Below are positions 25,897 through 34,285 of a stretch of 53,784 nt of DNA, in pieces. A program made the position numbers and the translations under genes. Numbering within the stretch: position 1 is the first letter of the stretch; each line of letters starts with the position of its first letter. This DNA comes from Nitrospira sp. CG24D (GTDB lineage: Bacteria; Nitrospirota; Nitrospiria; Nitrospirales; Nitrospiraceae), in the NCBI GenBank assembly GCA_002869855.2, contig NEWQ02000027.1, positions 1 through 53,784 of the forward strand, in the 5' to 3' direction. The notes beneath the pieces were generated by a model. The model saw nothing but the letters and a program-made list of their open reading frames with translations. It did no database searches and was not told the origin of the DNA.

Positions 25897-26280
25897 TTAG
25901 AATTCGTCGACAGAAACCGGCTGGAGCAGATCGCGGACGGAGAGAATCCCGATAACCGCGCCGCCTTTCGTAACACCCAGGTGGCGAGTCCGGTGCTTGT
26001 TCATCAAGTTGGCAGCTTCAGTAAGAGGGCTTCGTTCTTCAATTCCGACGACCGGGGCACTCATGATGTCTTCCACCGGGATGAAGTATGGACCACGGTC
26101 GGAGCCGATGACCTTCTTCACGATATCCGATTCCGTGACGATGCCGATGATGCGTCCTTTCTCGGCGATCAGCACGCTGCACACATTGCAGGTTTTCATG
26201 AGCTTTGCCGCATCGATCACCGATGTCCCTGCGTCCACCGTAATCAGCTCTTTCTTCATCAATTGTCCGACTGTGAGCAT
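25897..26280 (-). CDS. Two-CBS-domain protein
   Basis: 127 residues consisting almost only of two CBS motifs. The first spans about residues 5-60, with VDAGTSVIDAAKLM and GRIIGIVTESDIV. The second spans about 70-122, with VGIEERSPLTEAANLM and VIGILSVRDLL. The start has AGGGAGG five bases upstream. CBS pairs bind adenosine nucleotides and act as energy sensors for a partner. No fused effector is present, so the partner is unknown. It stands alone between the PhoB-like gene (convergent) and the TIGR03790 gene (divergent). Confidence 0.9.
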   Translation of the reverse strand: MLTVGQLMKKELITVDAGTSVIDAAKLMKTCNVCSVLIAEKGRIIGIVTESDIVKKVIGSDRGPYFIPVEDIMSAPVVGIEERSPLTEAANLMNKHRTRHLGVTKGGAVIGILSVRDLLQPVSVDEF

Positions 26281-26432
26281 CTGTTCCTCCCTTTATATTG
26301 TTGTATTATTTGCAGTCTACAAACCCGGCGTTGCGGCAGAGTTAGAGGCGGATTACCGATGCGTAAATTTCGAGTAGAGCGGGCCTGGTCTTGGGCAATC
26401 CTGGCACCGGCCTTGAGAGGCAAAGGCTAAAG

Positions 26433-28283
26433 ATGTTGCGAAGCGACTGTTTGAGAGCGGAGGATCGGAGCCCCAGGTCTGCTTCGGTGCTCCTCATTGG
26501 ATTTGTGTCGATTCTCCAGGGCCTGATCCTTGTATTCGATGTTGCCACTGTTCGGGCGGAGCTCTCCCCGAATCAGGTCGTGATTGTTGCCAATGCCAAT
26601 AGCCGTGAGAGTCTCTCGGTCGCACAACATTATGCGATGCGCCGGGGAATTCCTGTGCAGCACATTTCCAAATTGGATCTTCCGCTCGACGACACCATGA
26701 GCCGGGAGGACTATGAGCGCCGCCTGGTGACGCCCCTCCGGCAGATGCTCCACGCGCAGGGCCTTCACAAATCGATCCGTGTGGCCGTGACGGTCTTTGG
26801 TGTTCCGCTCCGGGTCGCCGCTTCGAAGCTCACGGACGACGAGGAGCGCTGGCGTCGCGATGCAGCCGCCAGACTCGGGGCCGCGCGGGTGCGGCTGGAG
26901 GATCTCGATCGTCGTGCCGGGGCCATCGCCGCGAGTGCTGGTTCCGCTCCTGCCGCGCCGCACGCCGAGAGTCCCGTCACCTACGAGCGCAACGTCGCAT
27001 TCTTGCTCCGCGTCGACGAGGCCGTTCAAGCCTCCGCCAAGCGGGTGAGGCAGCTGAAGCCGCCGGCCGATGCGCAGTGGTCTTCACGATTGGAGGCCAT
27101 TGTCCGGGAGCATCAGGGAGTGGCCGGGCTCGCGCAATTGGGGCACGAACTTCTCCGGGATGGGCAGGATTCCGGGAGTGAGGCAGCCACGCAGATCCGG
27201 GCGCAGCAAGCGGAGGGATTACAATTGTTGCTGGGATCGCTGGAGCTTCCGATTCGAGATCGGCGGACCGATCTCTATCAACGGGTCGACCAGGTGTACG
27301 GAGCCTATGGTGTGTTCGGTCTGGCCGCGATGGAACTGAATCAGTTGTCGGAGGAGCATGGCGATGCGAGCGTCGACAGTGAACTGAGCCTGTTCTGGTG
27401 GGATCGGACGCTGTACGGCGCGGCCTGGCGCCGGGCGAATCCGTTGCACCATGCGTTCAAGAAAGCCGGAGCGGCCCATCGAGACATCCCTGTTCTTATG
27501 GTGAGCCGGCTCGATGCCTCGACCGCTGATCTCGCGAGCGGTCTGGTGGATCGCGCGATGGAGGCGGAGCGGCAGGGGCTGAGCGGAACGGTGTATCTGG
27601 ATGCGCGCGGATTGCCGGTCAAGGATCCATCCGATACCTATGGCCGCTACGATCAAAGCCTGAGGGACTTGCATCAGTTTGTCACTCAGCACACCACGTA
27701 CCGGTCGCAACTGGACAACGCAGAGGCGCGGTTTCAGCGTCCCGGCGCCGCGCCGGATGTGGCGTTCTATTCGGGCTGGTACCGGTTGAGACAATATGAA
27801 GATGCCTTTACCTTCCGGACCGGCGCGATCGGTTACCATATGGCCTCCGCTGAAGCCGTGAGTCTCCATAGCTCCGGTGAGTCAGGCTGGTGCAAGAATG
27901 CGTTGGATCATGGGATTACCGCGACCCTCGGCTCAGTCGGCGAGCCTTACCTGGACGCCTTTCCGGAGCCGCTCGAATTCGCGGGACTGCTCATGACCGG
28001 CCAGTATTCACTGGTCGAGTCCTATTACCTGACCAGCCGCTGGGTGAGCTGGCGGATGGTGCTGGTCGGCGACCCGCTCTATAACCCCTGGAAAAACAGA
28101 CCGGCTGCGAAGCGTTCTGCCTTAACCATGTTTACGCTGGCACCGATCGCTCCGTCCGACCAGGCGTTTGCCGATCCACTCCTTGCGAGAGATGACGTGA
28201 AACGCTTTCAGAGCCAATCCCGAATCAGGCTCGACGCAATTTTGCAGAACCAGGCTCAAACGTTAGGACCAACAGCACAGTGA
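26433..28283 (+). CDS. TIGR03790 family protein
   Basis: 616 residues from ATG 26433; a TTG at 26391 is an alternative. One hydrophobic signal or anchor lies at residues 20-45. The next region has LSPNQVVIVANANSRESLSVAQHYAMRRGIP, LDLPLDDTMSREDYE, and later RVAVTVFGVPLRV, the pattern of the TIGR03790 family. The C-terminal part has FYSGWYRLRQYEDAF and GSVGEPYLDAFP, also typical. The family is widespread in exosortase-carrying bacteria but its biochemical role is unknown. It sits alone here, away from the EPS operon, with convergent neighbour 28388-28969. Confidence 0.82.
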   Translation: MLRSDCLRAEDRSPRSASVLLIGFVSILQGLILVFDVATVRAELSPNQVVIVANANSRESLSVAQHYAMRRGIPVQHISKLDLPLDDTMSREDYERRLVTPLRQMLHAQGLHKSIRVAVTVFGVPLRVAASKLTDDEERWRRDAAARLGAARVRLEDLDRRAGAIAASAGSAPAAPHAESPVTYERNVAFLLRVDEAVQASAKRVRQLKPPADAQWSSRLEAIVREHQGVAGLAQLGHELLRDGQDSGSEAATQIRAQQAEGLQLLLGSLELPIRDRRTDLYQRVDQVYGAYGVFGLAAMELNQLSEEHGDASVDSELSLFWWDRTLYGAAWRRANPLHHAFKKAGAAHRDIPVLMVSRLDASTADLASGLVDRAMEAERQGLSGTVYLDARGLPVKDPSDTYGRYDQSLRDLHQFVTQHTTYRSQLDNAEARFQRPGAAPDVAFYSGWYRLRQYEDAFTFRTGAIGYHMASAEAVSLHSSGESGWCKNALDHGITATLGSVGEPYLDAFPEPLEFAGLLMTGQYSLVESYYLTSRWVSWRMVLVGDPLYNPWKNRPAAKRSALTMFTLAPIAPSDQAFADPLLARDDVKRFQSQSRIRLDAILQNQAQTLGPTAQ

Positions 28284-28387
28284 CGGCGCGCGAGAAAACG
28301 GATGCTTCACAAGTCTGCCCGGCGAGCGTGTTAGCTCGTTGGCGGCCTCAGGCAGGTCATTCTTACTCAAGTTTGTCTTGGCAGGAA

Positions 28388-28969
28388 TCAGAACAGATCG
28401 AAACGGATGTAGTCGGCCGGCAGGCTTTCCCCGGCGATATTGTAGGCGAGGACCGTCGCGATGTAGCTCTTTCCCCTCGGGAGATCAGCTACCAGCCGGG
28501 TTTCCCGGCCAGTATGGAATGTATAGTGGGCCTGGGCGGAGGTTGTCGAAACACGGACGATGTATCCCGCCGCGTTGCCGGAAGGGCTCGGGTTCCATTC
28601 GAACGTGACCAGCTGCGTCTCAGGTTTCTCTCCGGTCAGGGATTGAGCCGGCGGGCTGGCGGGCATCTCTGTGGGAAGCTGGGTGGTTTCCGGTGAGGGG
28701 AGCGAGGGGGTTGGTTCAGCAGGAAATGTGGAGGCATCAGCGCCAGGCGTCGCGGTTTCGCCGGTCTGTTGTCCGGAGACCGGGGTGACGGACGGTTGTG
28801 TAGGAGAGGCCCCTTGCCCTCCGGAGGCCGGATCCTGCAAGTCTCCACAGGAGGCAGTGACGAGTAACAACCCGGTGAGAACCGGCCATAGGATGGCCCG
28901 AACTGCTGCCTGTCGGCGCAGGCTACCTGTCGGTGTGATGAAGCGGGCAGGCGGGTTGGCTGTAGACAT
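28388..28969 (-). CDS. Fibronectin type III-like lipoprotein
   Basis: 193 residues. The N-terminal signal has LLLVTASCGDL, a lipobox with Cys near residue 41. Residues 45-110 are a Pro/Thr/Ser/Gly-rich linker. Residues 115-193 form one FN3 domain with VTFEWNPSPSGNAAGYIVRV and YIATVLAYNIAGES. A wall- or surface-exposed adhesin-like lipoprotein is likely. There is no Shine-Dalgarno before the ATG, and the inferred promoter places the transcript start only a few bases upstream, so the message may be leaderless. It is divergent from the 29128 gene, and both carry phased repeats. Confidence 0.8.
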   Translation of the reverse strand: MSTANPPARFITPTGSLRRQAAVRAILWPVLTGLLLVTASCGDLQDPASGGQGASPTQPSVTPVSGQQTGETATPGADASTFPAEPTPSLPSPETTQLPTEMPASPPAQSLTGEKPETQLVTFEWNPSPSGNAAGYIVRVSTTSAQAHYTFHTGRETRLVADLPRGKSYIATVLAYNIAGESLPADYIRFDLF

Positions 28970-28979
28970 CGCGGAGAAG

Positions 28980-29034
28980 TATATAGAGCAGAAGCTGTTA
29001 CGCGATGCTCGGGTTGTTGTAACGGATGTGTAAA
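28980..29034 (-). promoter_or_regulatory. Pho-box-like phased repeats and -10 of the FN3 lipoprotein gene
   Basis: Minus-strand half-sites are TTTACA (from 29034), GTTACA (29023), CCGAGC (29012) and GTAACA (29001), 11 bases apart. TATATA (28985-28980) lies 49 bases from the first, and an overlapping TATACT starts at 28983. The half-sites are more degenerate than at pstS. Confidence 0.5.
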
Positions 29035-29063
29035 TTATTCTTGCTTGTCATGGAATGCGGACG

Positions 29064-29118
29064 GTTAACGCGATCTTGAGCCGGCTGCAACGTGTTGGTG
29101 ATGAGCCTGCGATAGGAT
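29064..29118 (+). promoter_or_regulatory. Pho-box-like phased repeats and -10 of the 29128 gene
   Basis: GTTAAC (29064), CTTGAG (29075), TGCAAC (29086) and GGTGAT (29097) are each 11 bases apart, followed by TAGGAT (29113-29118). GTTAAC-N5-CTTGAGC-N31-TAnnnT matches the EPS block 2 promoter exactly. The predicted start lies about 3 bases before the ATG at 29128, so the message may be leaderless. Confidence 0.58.
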
Positions 29119-29127
29119 GAAACCATC

Positions 29128-29931
29128 ATGTTCGGGACGTTGATCGGAATCTTTCTCACCTCTACAGGGATTGTGATCGGAGCCGATACCGTGCTCTGGG
29201 GATCCAGCGCCCCTCACCTCTCCCGAATAGAAAAAACCTGTACGCCTAGTCAGCGGAGTGTGGCGGCTTTTGAGGGGTGGTATGGTGAACGGCTCTCCCT
29301 CCATCAGCAGTTCCAGTCAGTCTGCAAGACCCTTTCCCGTTCGCGTAAGCCGGTGCCGGTCGATGAGCAGGCGGACCTCCTTATTCGCAAGCTGATGGAC
29401 AAGTACCGGGAGCAGCAGCGGCTGTCTGCCATACCGGCGGCAGCCATGCCGGCTCCGGGGAATCCTCACATCGCGTTCGTCGCAGTGGCAGGGTTTGACG
29501 GAACCATGCCGCAGGTTGCCGTCCGTGAATTGCGGTGGGAGAAGACCCGCAAAGGGCAGTGGAGCGTCAAAACAGCGCCGGTCGGGAAGCTCAGTTTCGA
29601 CGGCTGTGGAGCACGGTTCCTGGGAGACGACGCTGTTGCGGCGCTCTTGCTGGACAGGAGCGCTCACTTCGATCGGGACAAGCAACGACCTGAAGTCAGC
29701 CGTGCGATCGAGGCGAATCGCCAGCGCGCAGAGGACAATTGCTTCTTGTCGGCCTTCAGCGTCGAAGACGCAAAAGCGCTGTACAAGCTCGCGGTTCGGG
29801 CGACGATCGATCATGGAGAAACCTTTCAGATGGAGAACGGGGCGGTGGGCGGCCAGCTCCATCTCCTGACGATCCCGTCCGAGGGACCGATCCAGAAGGT
29901 CGTGATCGATCCGGAACAGTATGTGGAATAG
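29128..29931 (+). CDS. Hypothetical protein, possibly Ntn-hydrolase/proteasome-beta-like
   Basis: 267 residues. The start GIFLTSTGIVIGADTVLWG resembles the opening strands of proteasome-type Ntn-hydrolases, which carry G.v..a.D. The later segment PHIAFVAVAGFDGTMPQVAV also fits that fold. The C-terminal MENGAVGGQLHLLTIP matches the GGPIDVLTI-like pattern in proteasome-like families. The catalytic N-terminal Thr after propeptide removal cannot be identified with certainty. This assignment is weak, and an unrelated hypothetical protein is possible. Its promoter has the phased repeats, suggesting phosphate response. There is no adjacent proteasome ATPase. Confidence 0.55.
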   Translation: MFGTLIGIFLTSTGIVIGADTVLWGSSAPHLSRIEKTCTPSQRSVAAFEGWYGERLSLHQQFQSVCKTLSRSRKPVPVDEQADLLIRKLMDKYREQQRLSAIPAAAMPAPGNPHIAFVAVAGFDGTMPQVAVRELRWEKTRKGQWSVKTAPVGKLSFDGCGARFLGDDAVAALLLDRSAHFDRDKQRPEVSRAIEANRQRAEDNCFLSAFSVEDAKALYKLAVRATIDHGETFQMENGAVGGQLHLLTIPSEGPIQKVVIDPEQYVE

Positions 29932-30007
29932 GTCGAGTGAAGTCGTATTCGGTCAGGGGTAGCGGTCGGTATGAACAACGTTACGAGCGGCAAGGAGGTG
30001 AGCCTGT

Positions 30008-30142
30008 ATGCTTCCCAATCTGCGCGGTGCGTTCCTTCTCATGGTGACGCTGGTGCTCTTCGCCGGCATCATTGCTGTCGTGGCAATGGGTACGGTCATG
30101 AAGCCCGGCCGGTGGTGCGAACGTCCTAAGCCACTCGTCTAG
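30008..30142 (+). CDS. Small single-pass membrane protein, 44 residues
   Basis: An ATG at 30008 follows AAGGAGGTG at a normal distance, and the frame ends with TAG at 30140-30142. The protein has a short basic N-terminus, one hydrophobic helix (about residues 9-28, LLMVTLVLFAGIIAVVAMG) and a Cys/Pro/Lys-containing tail. The frame and ribosome site together make it more than a chance ORF. It lies 76 bases after the Ntn-hydrolase-like gene, probably in one transcript. Function is unknown. Confidence 0.6.
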   Translation: MLPNLRGAFLLMVTLVLFAGIIAVVAMGTVMKPGRWCERPKPLV

Positions 30143-30146
30143 ACGG

Positions 30147-30171
30147 TCTACGGTCGTTCACGGCCGGTAGA
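30147..30171 (+). terminator. Hairpin after the small membrane protein gene
   Basis: TCTAC pairs with GTAGA, and GGTCG pairs with CGGCC around a TTCA loop; one unpaired G interrupts the 3' arm. The position 5 bases past the 30142 stop fits a terminator, but no T-tract follows. Confidence 0.4.
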
Positions 30172-30294
30172 TACTCGCTCAAGTGATTGATGCCGCAGTA
30201 GGGCCGGGCATGAAATCTATTCGTAACAAGGCCCTGCCATACTGTGCGAGGAATGGAGCTGACACGTCCGTAGACTCATGACCGAGGAGGACCG

Positions 30295-30765
30295 ATGAAC
30301 AACAATACGGTGACGATGGCCGACCAGAAAACAATTGCGATTGTGGCGCACGATAATAAGAAGCAGGATCTCCTGGCCTGGGCGAAGTTTAACCGTGAGG
30401 CGCTGGCCGGGCACCACCTCATCGCAACCGGGACGACAGGAAAGTTGCTCACGACGGAACTGGATCTGCCGGTGACCAGGTTGCAGAGCGGCCCGCTGGG
30501 CGGGGATCAGCAGATCGGGGCGAAGATCAGCGAAGGCGAGATCGATGTTCTGATCTTCTTTTGGGACCCGCTGGAACCGCATCCGCACGATCCGGACGTG
30601 AAAGCGCTGCTCCGCATCGCCGTCGTCTGGAATATTCCGATCGCCTGCAACCGGGCATCGGCGGATTTTCTCATCTCCTCCTCATTGATGCCGACGCCGT
30701 ACGAGCGTCTCGTGCCGGACTACGAGGGCCATCGGAATCGGCTGCTGCGTTTGGACGTGGCGTAG
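30295..30765 (+). CDS. mgsA: Methylglyoxal synthase
   Basis: 156 residues. ATG 30295 has GAGGAGGA just upstream. Family marks are [28 protein letters not shown], the catalytic [10 protein letters not shown] segment (Asp of the DQQ motif), and [22 protein letters not shown]. The enzyme converts dihydroxyacetone phosphate to methylglyoxal and releases inorganic phosphate. It bypasses lower glycolysis and frees phosphate under phosphate limitation. It is convergent with ppk1, with 38 bases between stops. No phased repeat was found directly before it. Confidence 0.94.
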   Translation: MNNNTVTMADQKTIAIVAHDNKKQDLLAWAKFNREALAGHHLIATGTTGKLLTTELDLPVTRLQSGPLGGDQQIGAKISEGEIDVLIFFWDPLEPHPHDPDVKALLRIAVVWNIPIACNRASADFLISSSLMPTPYERLVPDYEGHRNRLLRLDVA

Positions 30766-30803
30766 GCGCCGGCGTTCGCGATGCGGATCGATCCGCGGCT
30801 ACA

Positions 30804-32930
30804 TCAGCGCTCAAGTCGAGTCTGATTCCAGGTGCCGGCCCGTTCCAGCATCTGCTGCTGGGAGTCGAGCGGCGCTTCATCCGGCTGCGGAGCCACGCGT
30901 TCGTACAAGCCCTGCTCATTCATCCGGCGCAGGTGCGCCGTGTCCTGTAAGTGGGGAAACAGAATGTCGTCGCGAATGGCCTCGCGCAGATGCGCGGCTT
31001 CGACGGGAAAGACGACTTCGATTCGTCCATCCAAATTGCGCGGCATGAGATCGGCGCTTCCCATCCACAACTCCTCTTCTTTCTCGCCGAATCGGAAATA
31101 GAAAATCCGGCTGTGTTCGAGGAAGCGGCCCACCAGTGACGTGACGGTGATCCGGTCGCTGACGCCGGGGACGCCCGGACGGAGGCCGCAGACACCCCGT
31201 ATTTGCAGATCGACGGTGACGCCCGCCTGGGAGGCCCGGTAGAGGGCTTGAATGCAAGCCGGATCTGTGAGGGCGTTGAGCTTGAAGGCGATATAGCCCT
31301 GTCCCGTCTGCCGGTGTTGGGCGGTGACCCGTTCGATCCGGTCGAGCATGCCTTTGCGTACTCCGCTCGGGGCGACCATCAGGCAGCGATAGGGATGTTC
31401 CCCGGCATATCCGGTCAGCGCATTGAAGAGCATGGCGACATCGGAGGCGATGGCCGGATTGCTGGTTAAAAGCGCAAGATCGGTGTAGACGCGCGCGGTT
31501 GCGGGATTGTAATTGCCGGTGCCGAGGTGCACGTAGCGGGCGAGGCGCTGATCCTCGCGGCGCACAATGAGACACATTTTGGCATGTGTCTTCAAACCGA
31601 CCAGTCCGTAGGCGACGTGCACGCCGGCCCGTTCCAATTCTTTGGACCATTGAATGTTGTTCTCTTCATCGAAGCGGGCCCGCAGTTCGACCAACGCGGT
31701 GACTTCTTTGCCGTTCTCCCGGGCCTGCATGAGGGCTTCCACGACGGGAGAGTCGAGCCCGACCCGGTACAGCGTCTGCTTGATGGCCAGCACCTGAGGA
31801 TCGGCGGCGGCAGCGCGGAGAAAGTCCACGACAGGCGTGAAGCTGTCGTAGGGGTGATACAGGAGCAGATCGCGTTCCTGCAACACCGTGAAGAGATCCT
31901 TCTGCGTGAGGAGCGGGGAGACTCTATGCGGCAGCGGTGGATCTTTCAGATCGGGCCGATCCAGCCTGGTAAGTTCGATGATATCGGCCATGCCAAGAGG
32001 GCCGGCCACGGCATCGATCTGATCGGGACTGAGGTGGAGGTTCTGCGCAAGAATCTGGCGGATCTGCTCCGGCATCAGCGCGCTGACTTCCAGCCGCACC
32101 GCTGACCCGAAATGCCGCTGACGGAGACTCTCCTGAATGGCTTCCAGGAGATCGGCGGCTTCGTCCGCTTCAATGTCGGGGTCCGCGTCGCGTGTGACGC
32201 GGAAGGGATAGGCCGTCGCGACGTGGCATCCGGGAAACAGGAGATCCAGATTGGCGACGATGATTTCTTCAATCCATACGAAGCTTTTAGGGTATATGCC
32301 GGACCCGGTATCCGGCGAGGTTTCCTGTGGCACATTGAGGAGACGGGGAAAGAGCCGCGGCACTTTCAGGCGCGCGAACCGTTCATGGCAATCGCCGTCA
32401 TGCAGGACGATGGCGAGGTTCATGCACAAGTTGGAAATATGGGGAAATGGATGGGCGGCGTCGAAGGCCAGCGGGGTCAAGGCCGGGAGAATGGCGGCTT
32501 TGAAATAGTCCCGGAGCCGCGCCGTCGCTTCGCGCGGGATTTCCGAGAGAGGCAGTATCTGAATGCCCGCATCGCGCAGCTTCGGCAGGAGATCGTCTTT
32601 CCAGCAGGCCATCTGTTGAGCCAGGAGCGAGGCAAGAGCCTGATGAATCGCCCGGATCTGTTCCTCCGGCGTGCGGCCGTCCGGCGGCGCCTCGACGGAG
32701 CCGTTCTGCAGTTGCCAATACAAACCGGACATGCGGATCATAAAAAATTCGTCCAGGTTGCTGCTGAAAATCGAGAGGAATTTCAGACGTTCGAGCAGGG
32801 GATGGCGCAGATCGAGCGCTTCTTCGAGCACACGTTCATCGAAACGCACCCAGCTCAGTTCACGGTTGATGTACAGGGAAGGGTCCGTCAGGTCCACTGC
32901 GTATGGTCCTCTCTTGAATGTGAACGGCAC
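30804..32930 (-). CDS. ppk1: Polyphosphate kinase 1
   Basis: 708 residues, GTG start at 32930. Domain order fits PPK1. The N-domain starts YINRELSWVRFDERVLEEA, followed by the head domain. The C1 domain holds THAKMCLIVRRE, with the phosphorylated His of the family in HAKM. The C2 domain holds FLEHSRIFYF, with the second conserved His. It makes polyphosphate from ATP reversibly at the cytoplasm or membrane. The promoter to the right has 11-bp-phased GTTAAC/ATTAAC sites. Nitrospira-type bacteria store polyphosphate, so the link to phosphate control is biologically sensible. No ppx gene lies adjacent. Confidence 0.95.
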   Translation of the reverse strand: MPFTFKRGPYAVDLTDPSLYINRELSWVRFDERVLEEALDLRHPLLERLKFLSIFSSNLDEFFMIRMSGLYWQLQNGSVEAPPDGRTPEEQIRAIHQALASLLAQQMACWKDDLLPKLRDAGIQILPLSEIPREATARLRDYFKAAILPALTPLAFDAAHPFPHISNLCMNLAIVLHDGDCHERFARLKVPRLFPRLLNVPQETSPDTGSGIYPKSFVWIEEIIVANLDLLFPGCHVATAYPFRVTRDADPDIEADEAADLLEAIQESLRQRHFGSAVRLEVSALMPEQIRQILAQNLHLSPDQIDAVAGPLGMADIIELTRLDRPDLKDPPLPHRVSPLLTQKDLFTVLQERDLLLYHPYDSFTPVVDFLRAAAADPQVLAIKQTLYRVGLDSPVVEALMQARENGKEVTALVELRARFDEENNIQWSKELERAGVHVAYGLVGLKTHAKMCLIVRREDQRLARYVHLGTGNYNPATARVYTDLALLTSNPAIASDVAMLFNALTGYAGEHPYRCLMVAPSGVRKGMLDRIERVTAQHRQTGQGYIAFKLNALTDPACIQALYRASQAGVTVDLQIRGVCGLRPGVPGVSDRITVTSLVGRFLEHSRIFYFRFGEKEEELWMGSADLMPRNLDGRIEVVFPVEAAHLREAIRDDILFPHLQDTAHLRRMNEQGLYERVAPQPDEAPLDSQQQMLERAGTWNQTRLER

Positions 32931-32970
32931 CGCCAGCGCGTGAATGCTCAGTCGGACATCGGTCGGCGCT

Positions 32971-33026
32971 AGGATAGTCAGGTCTCATCCGCAGCCTCAA
33001 GAGCGCACGGTTAATTGTGTGTTAAC
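32971..33026 (-). promoter_or_regulatory. Pho-box-like repeats and promoter of ppk1
   Basis: Minus-strand GTTAAC (from 33026) and ATTAAC (from 33015) are 11 bases apart. TATCCT (32976-32971) serves as -10, 50 bases from the first half-site, one more than in the other promoters. TTGAGG lies 18 bases before this -10 and could be a -35. The other two phased positions are not conserved. Confidence 0.55.
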
Positions 33027-33144
33027 TTTTTTGCGGGAACCACGCAGTTTCTCTCATTGCCGGCAGAAGGTGCGAGGTGTAGAGGGAGAAGTGAGTGTGG
33101 TTACAGTCAGGGTGTCACATAAAAGATGTGAGCGACAGGGATGG

Positions 33145-33402
33145 TCAGGACAGGAGAAGTTTCTTCTTTTTCCACCGGTCTCTTCCATAGATCGGAGTGC
33201 GAGGCCGCCTCGTGAGCGGATCTCTTCGACGGGTCCGGTTATGGGCGATGAGCCGGTCGGTGATGTCTCCGCAGTGGATGCAGCGGAGCGCCATCACTCT
33301 CGTTCCCCCCTCGCTCATGATCTCGGGCACTCTCAATCCGGCACAGCGGACACATTGCGTATCGCTTGCTTGGCGGGTATGGATTTTAGAAATTCTTGGC
33401 AT
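33145..33402 (-). CDS. Small putative zinc-ribbon protein
   Basis: 85 residues with a strong ribosome site (GGAGGAAC before the ATG at 33402). Residues 18-50 contain CVRC and later CIHC, a CX2C...CX2C pair spaced about 22 residues apart, typical of a structural zinc ribbon. The tail is very basic (RRRDPLTRRPRTP, then KKKK), so nucleic-acid binding is possible. It stands alone downstream of the DksA-like gene, separated by a strong hairpin. No named family is recognised. The small protein at 37292-37492 has a similar CX2C pair layout. Confidence 0.65.
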   Translation of the reverse strand: MPRISKIHTRQASDTQCVRCAGLRVPEIMSEGGTRVMALRCIHCGDITDRLIAHNRTRRRDPLTRRPRTPIYGRDRWKKKKLLLS

Positions 33403-33445
33403 GTTCCTCCAATAACCAGGTGATGTTTATGGGGGAGTGACCGGG

Positions 33446-33478
33446 GCTCGTCCCTTCTCCTGGCAGGAAGGGACGAGC
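33446..33478. terminator. Perfect 12-bp inverted repeat
   Basis: GCTCGTCCCTTC (33446-33457) and GAAGGGACGAGC (33467-33478) are perfect complements around a 9-base loop. The hairpin lies 73 bases after the DksA-like stop and just before the zinc-ribbon gene, both minus strand. A terminator for the DksA-like gene is most likely. No T-tract follows on the minus strand. Confidence 0.6.
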
Positions 33479-33550
33479 GCGGGGGCCAGGTGCGTGAGAG
33501 GCGCAGCTGGGCTCCAATAATGTGTCGTTGTTATGAACGGTGTCATGGCG

Positions 33551-33976
33551 TTAGTTATGGGCTGCCTTCTGTTCGACCGTTGTCAGGCAGGGGACACAGA
33601 ATTCGGCGTCGGGTTGGACCTTCAGCCGCTCGTAAGGAATGTCCCCATGACAGTGGAGGCACTGTCCGTAGTCTTTCGTGCGCATGAGTTGCAGCGCGTG
33701 CTCGATGTGTCGAAGCCGTTCAAAGGTTCGCGCCTTGACCTGCATGGCGACGTCATGCTCGAGATCGGTCGAGGCCTGGTCGGCCGGATCCGCATAGAGT
33801 TCTGCGGCCGACTCCGCGGCAAGCGAGAGGTTGGCGCTCGCGAGCAGTACCGCGCGCTGCCTGGAAAGTTCCCGCCAAAGATCGGCGCGTCGGACATTCA
33901 GTGGAGGAGTAGCACGGTGGGCCGTTCCGGTGGATCCACCTGGTTGTCTTCGTCGAGGAGAGATGGTCTGGGCCAT
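33551..33976 (-). CDS. TraR/DksA family zinc-finger protein
   Basis: 141 residues. ATG 33976 is preceded by AAAGGGG. Residues about 30-95 are a helical coiled-coil, and residues about 105-130 hold CLHCHGDIP and CVPC, the C4 zinc finger of DksA/TraR proteins. The family binds the RNA polymerase secondary channel and modulates stress or stringent control. The usual DksA coiled-coil-tip Asp pair is not obvious. The DPADQASTDLEHD segment may be related. It stands alone between two hairpin/intergenic regions, so a regulatory role is inferred from family. Confidence 0.85.
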   Translation of the reverse strand: MAQTISPRRRQPGGSTGTAHRATPPLNVRRADLWRELSRQRAVLLASANLSLAAESAAELYADPADQASTDLEHDVAMQVKARTFERLRHIEHALQLMRTKDYGQCLHCHGDIPYERLKVQPDAEFCVPCLTTVEQKAAHN

Positions 33977-34285
33977 GGTTGTTCCCCTTTCCAGAAAGAG
34001 TTGTACTGGATCAAAAGCACAGTTAGATCACGATGGCCTCAATTCTTGGTTACAGGAGTTCGGTCATCAATGTGTTGGTGCTGTGAAAGGGTGGAATGGG
34101 AGAGCTGTAACGCGATTGCAATAGAATCTTGCTTCGTCTGTGATCTGTAGAGAATTTGAACTGACGTTATGCTTGGGAACAGGTGGCGTGTTCAGCAGAG
34201 GGAGAATAGAGAGGAGGGGTAGAGGAAGTCCTGTCTTACGATAGGTATGAGATCTCCGCAGTGACTCAGTGTGATGTCGACAGTC
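33977..34285. other. 309-bp intergenic region without a gene
   Basis: No credible reading frame or RNA was seen. TGTAAC and TGCAAT stand 11 bases apart at 34106-34122 with TAGAAT overlapping the second, but the direction faces no gene. This is probably chance. The rest carries only short repeats and no terminator-like stem. Confidence 0.5.

Noticed and set aside
34106..34127. TGTAAC and TGCAAT 11 bases apart with TAGAAT nearby
   Set aside because: The direction faces no gene and the other half-sites are absent. Probably chance.
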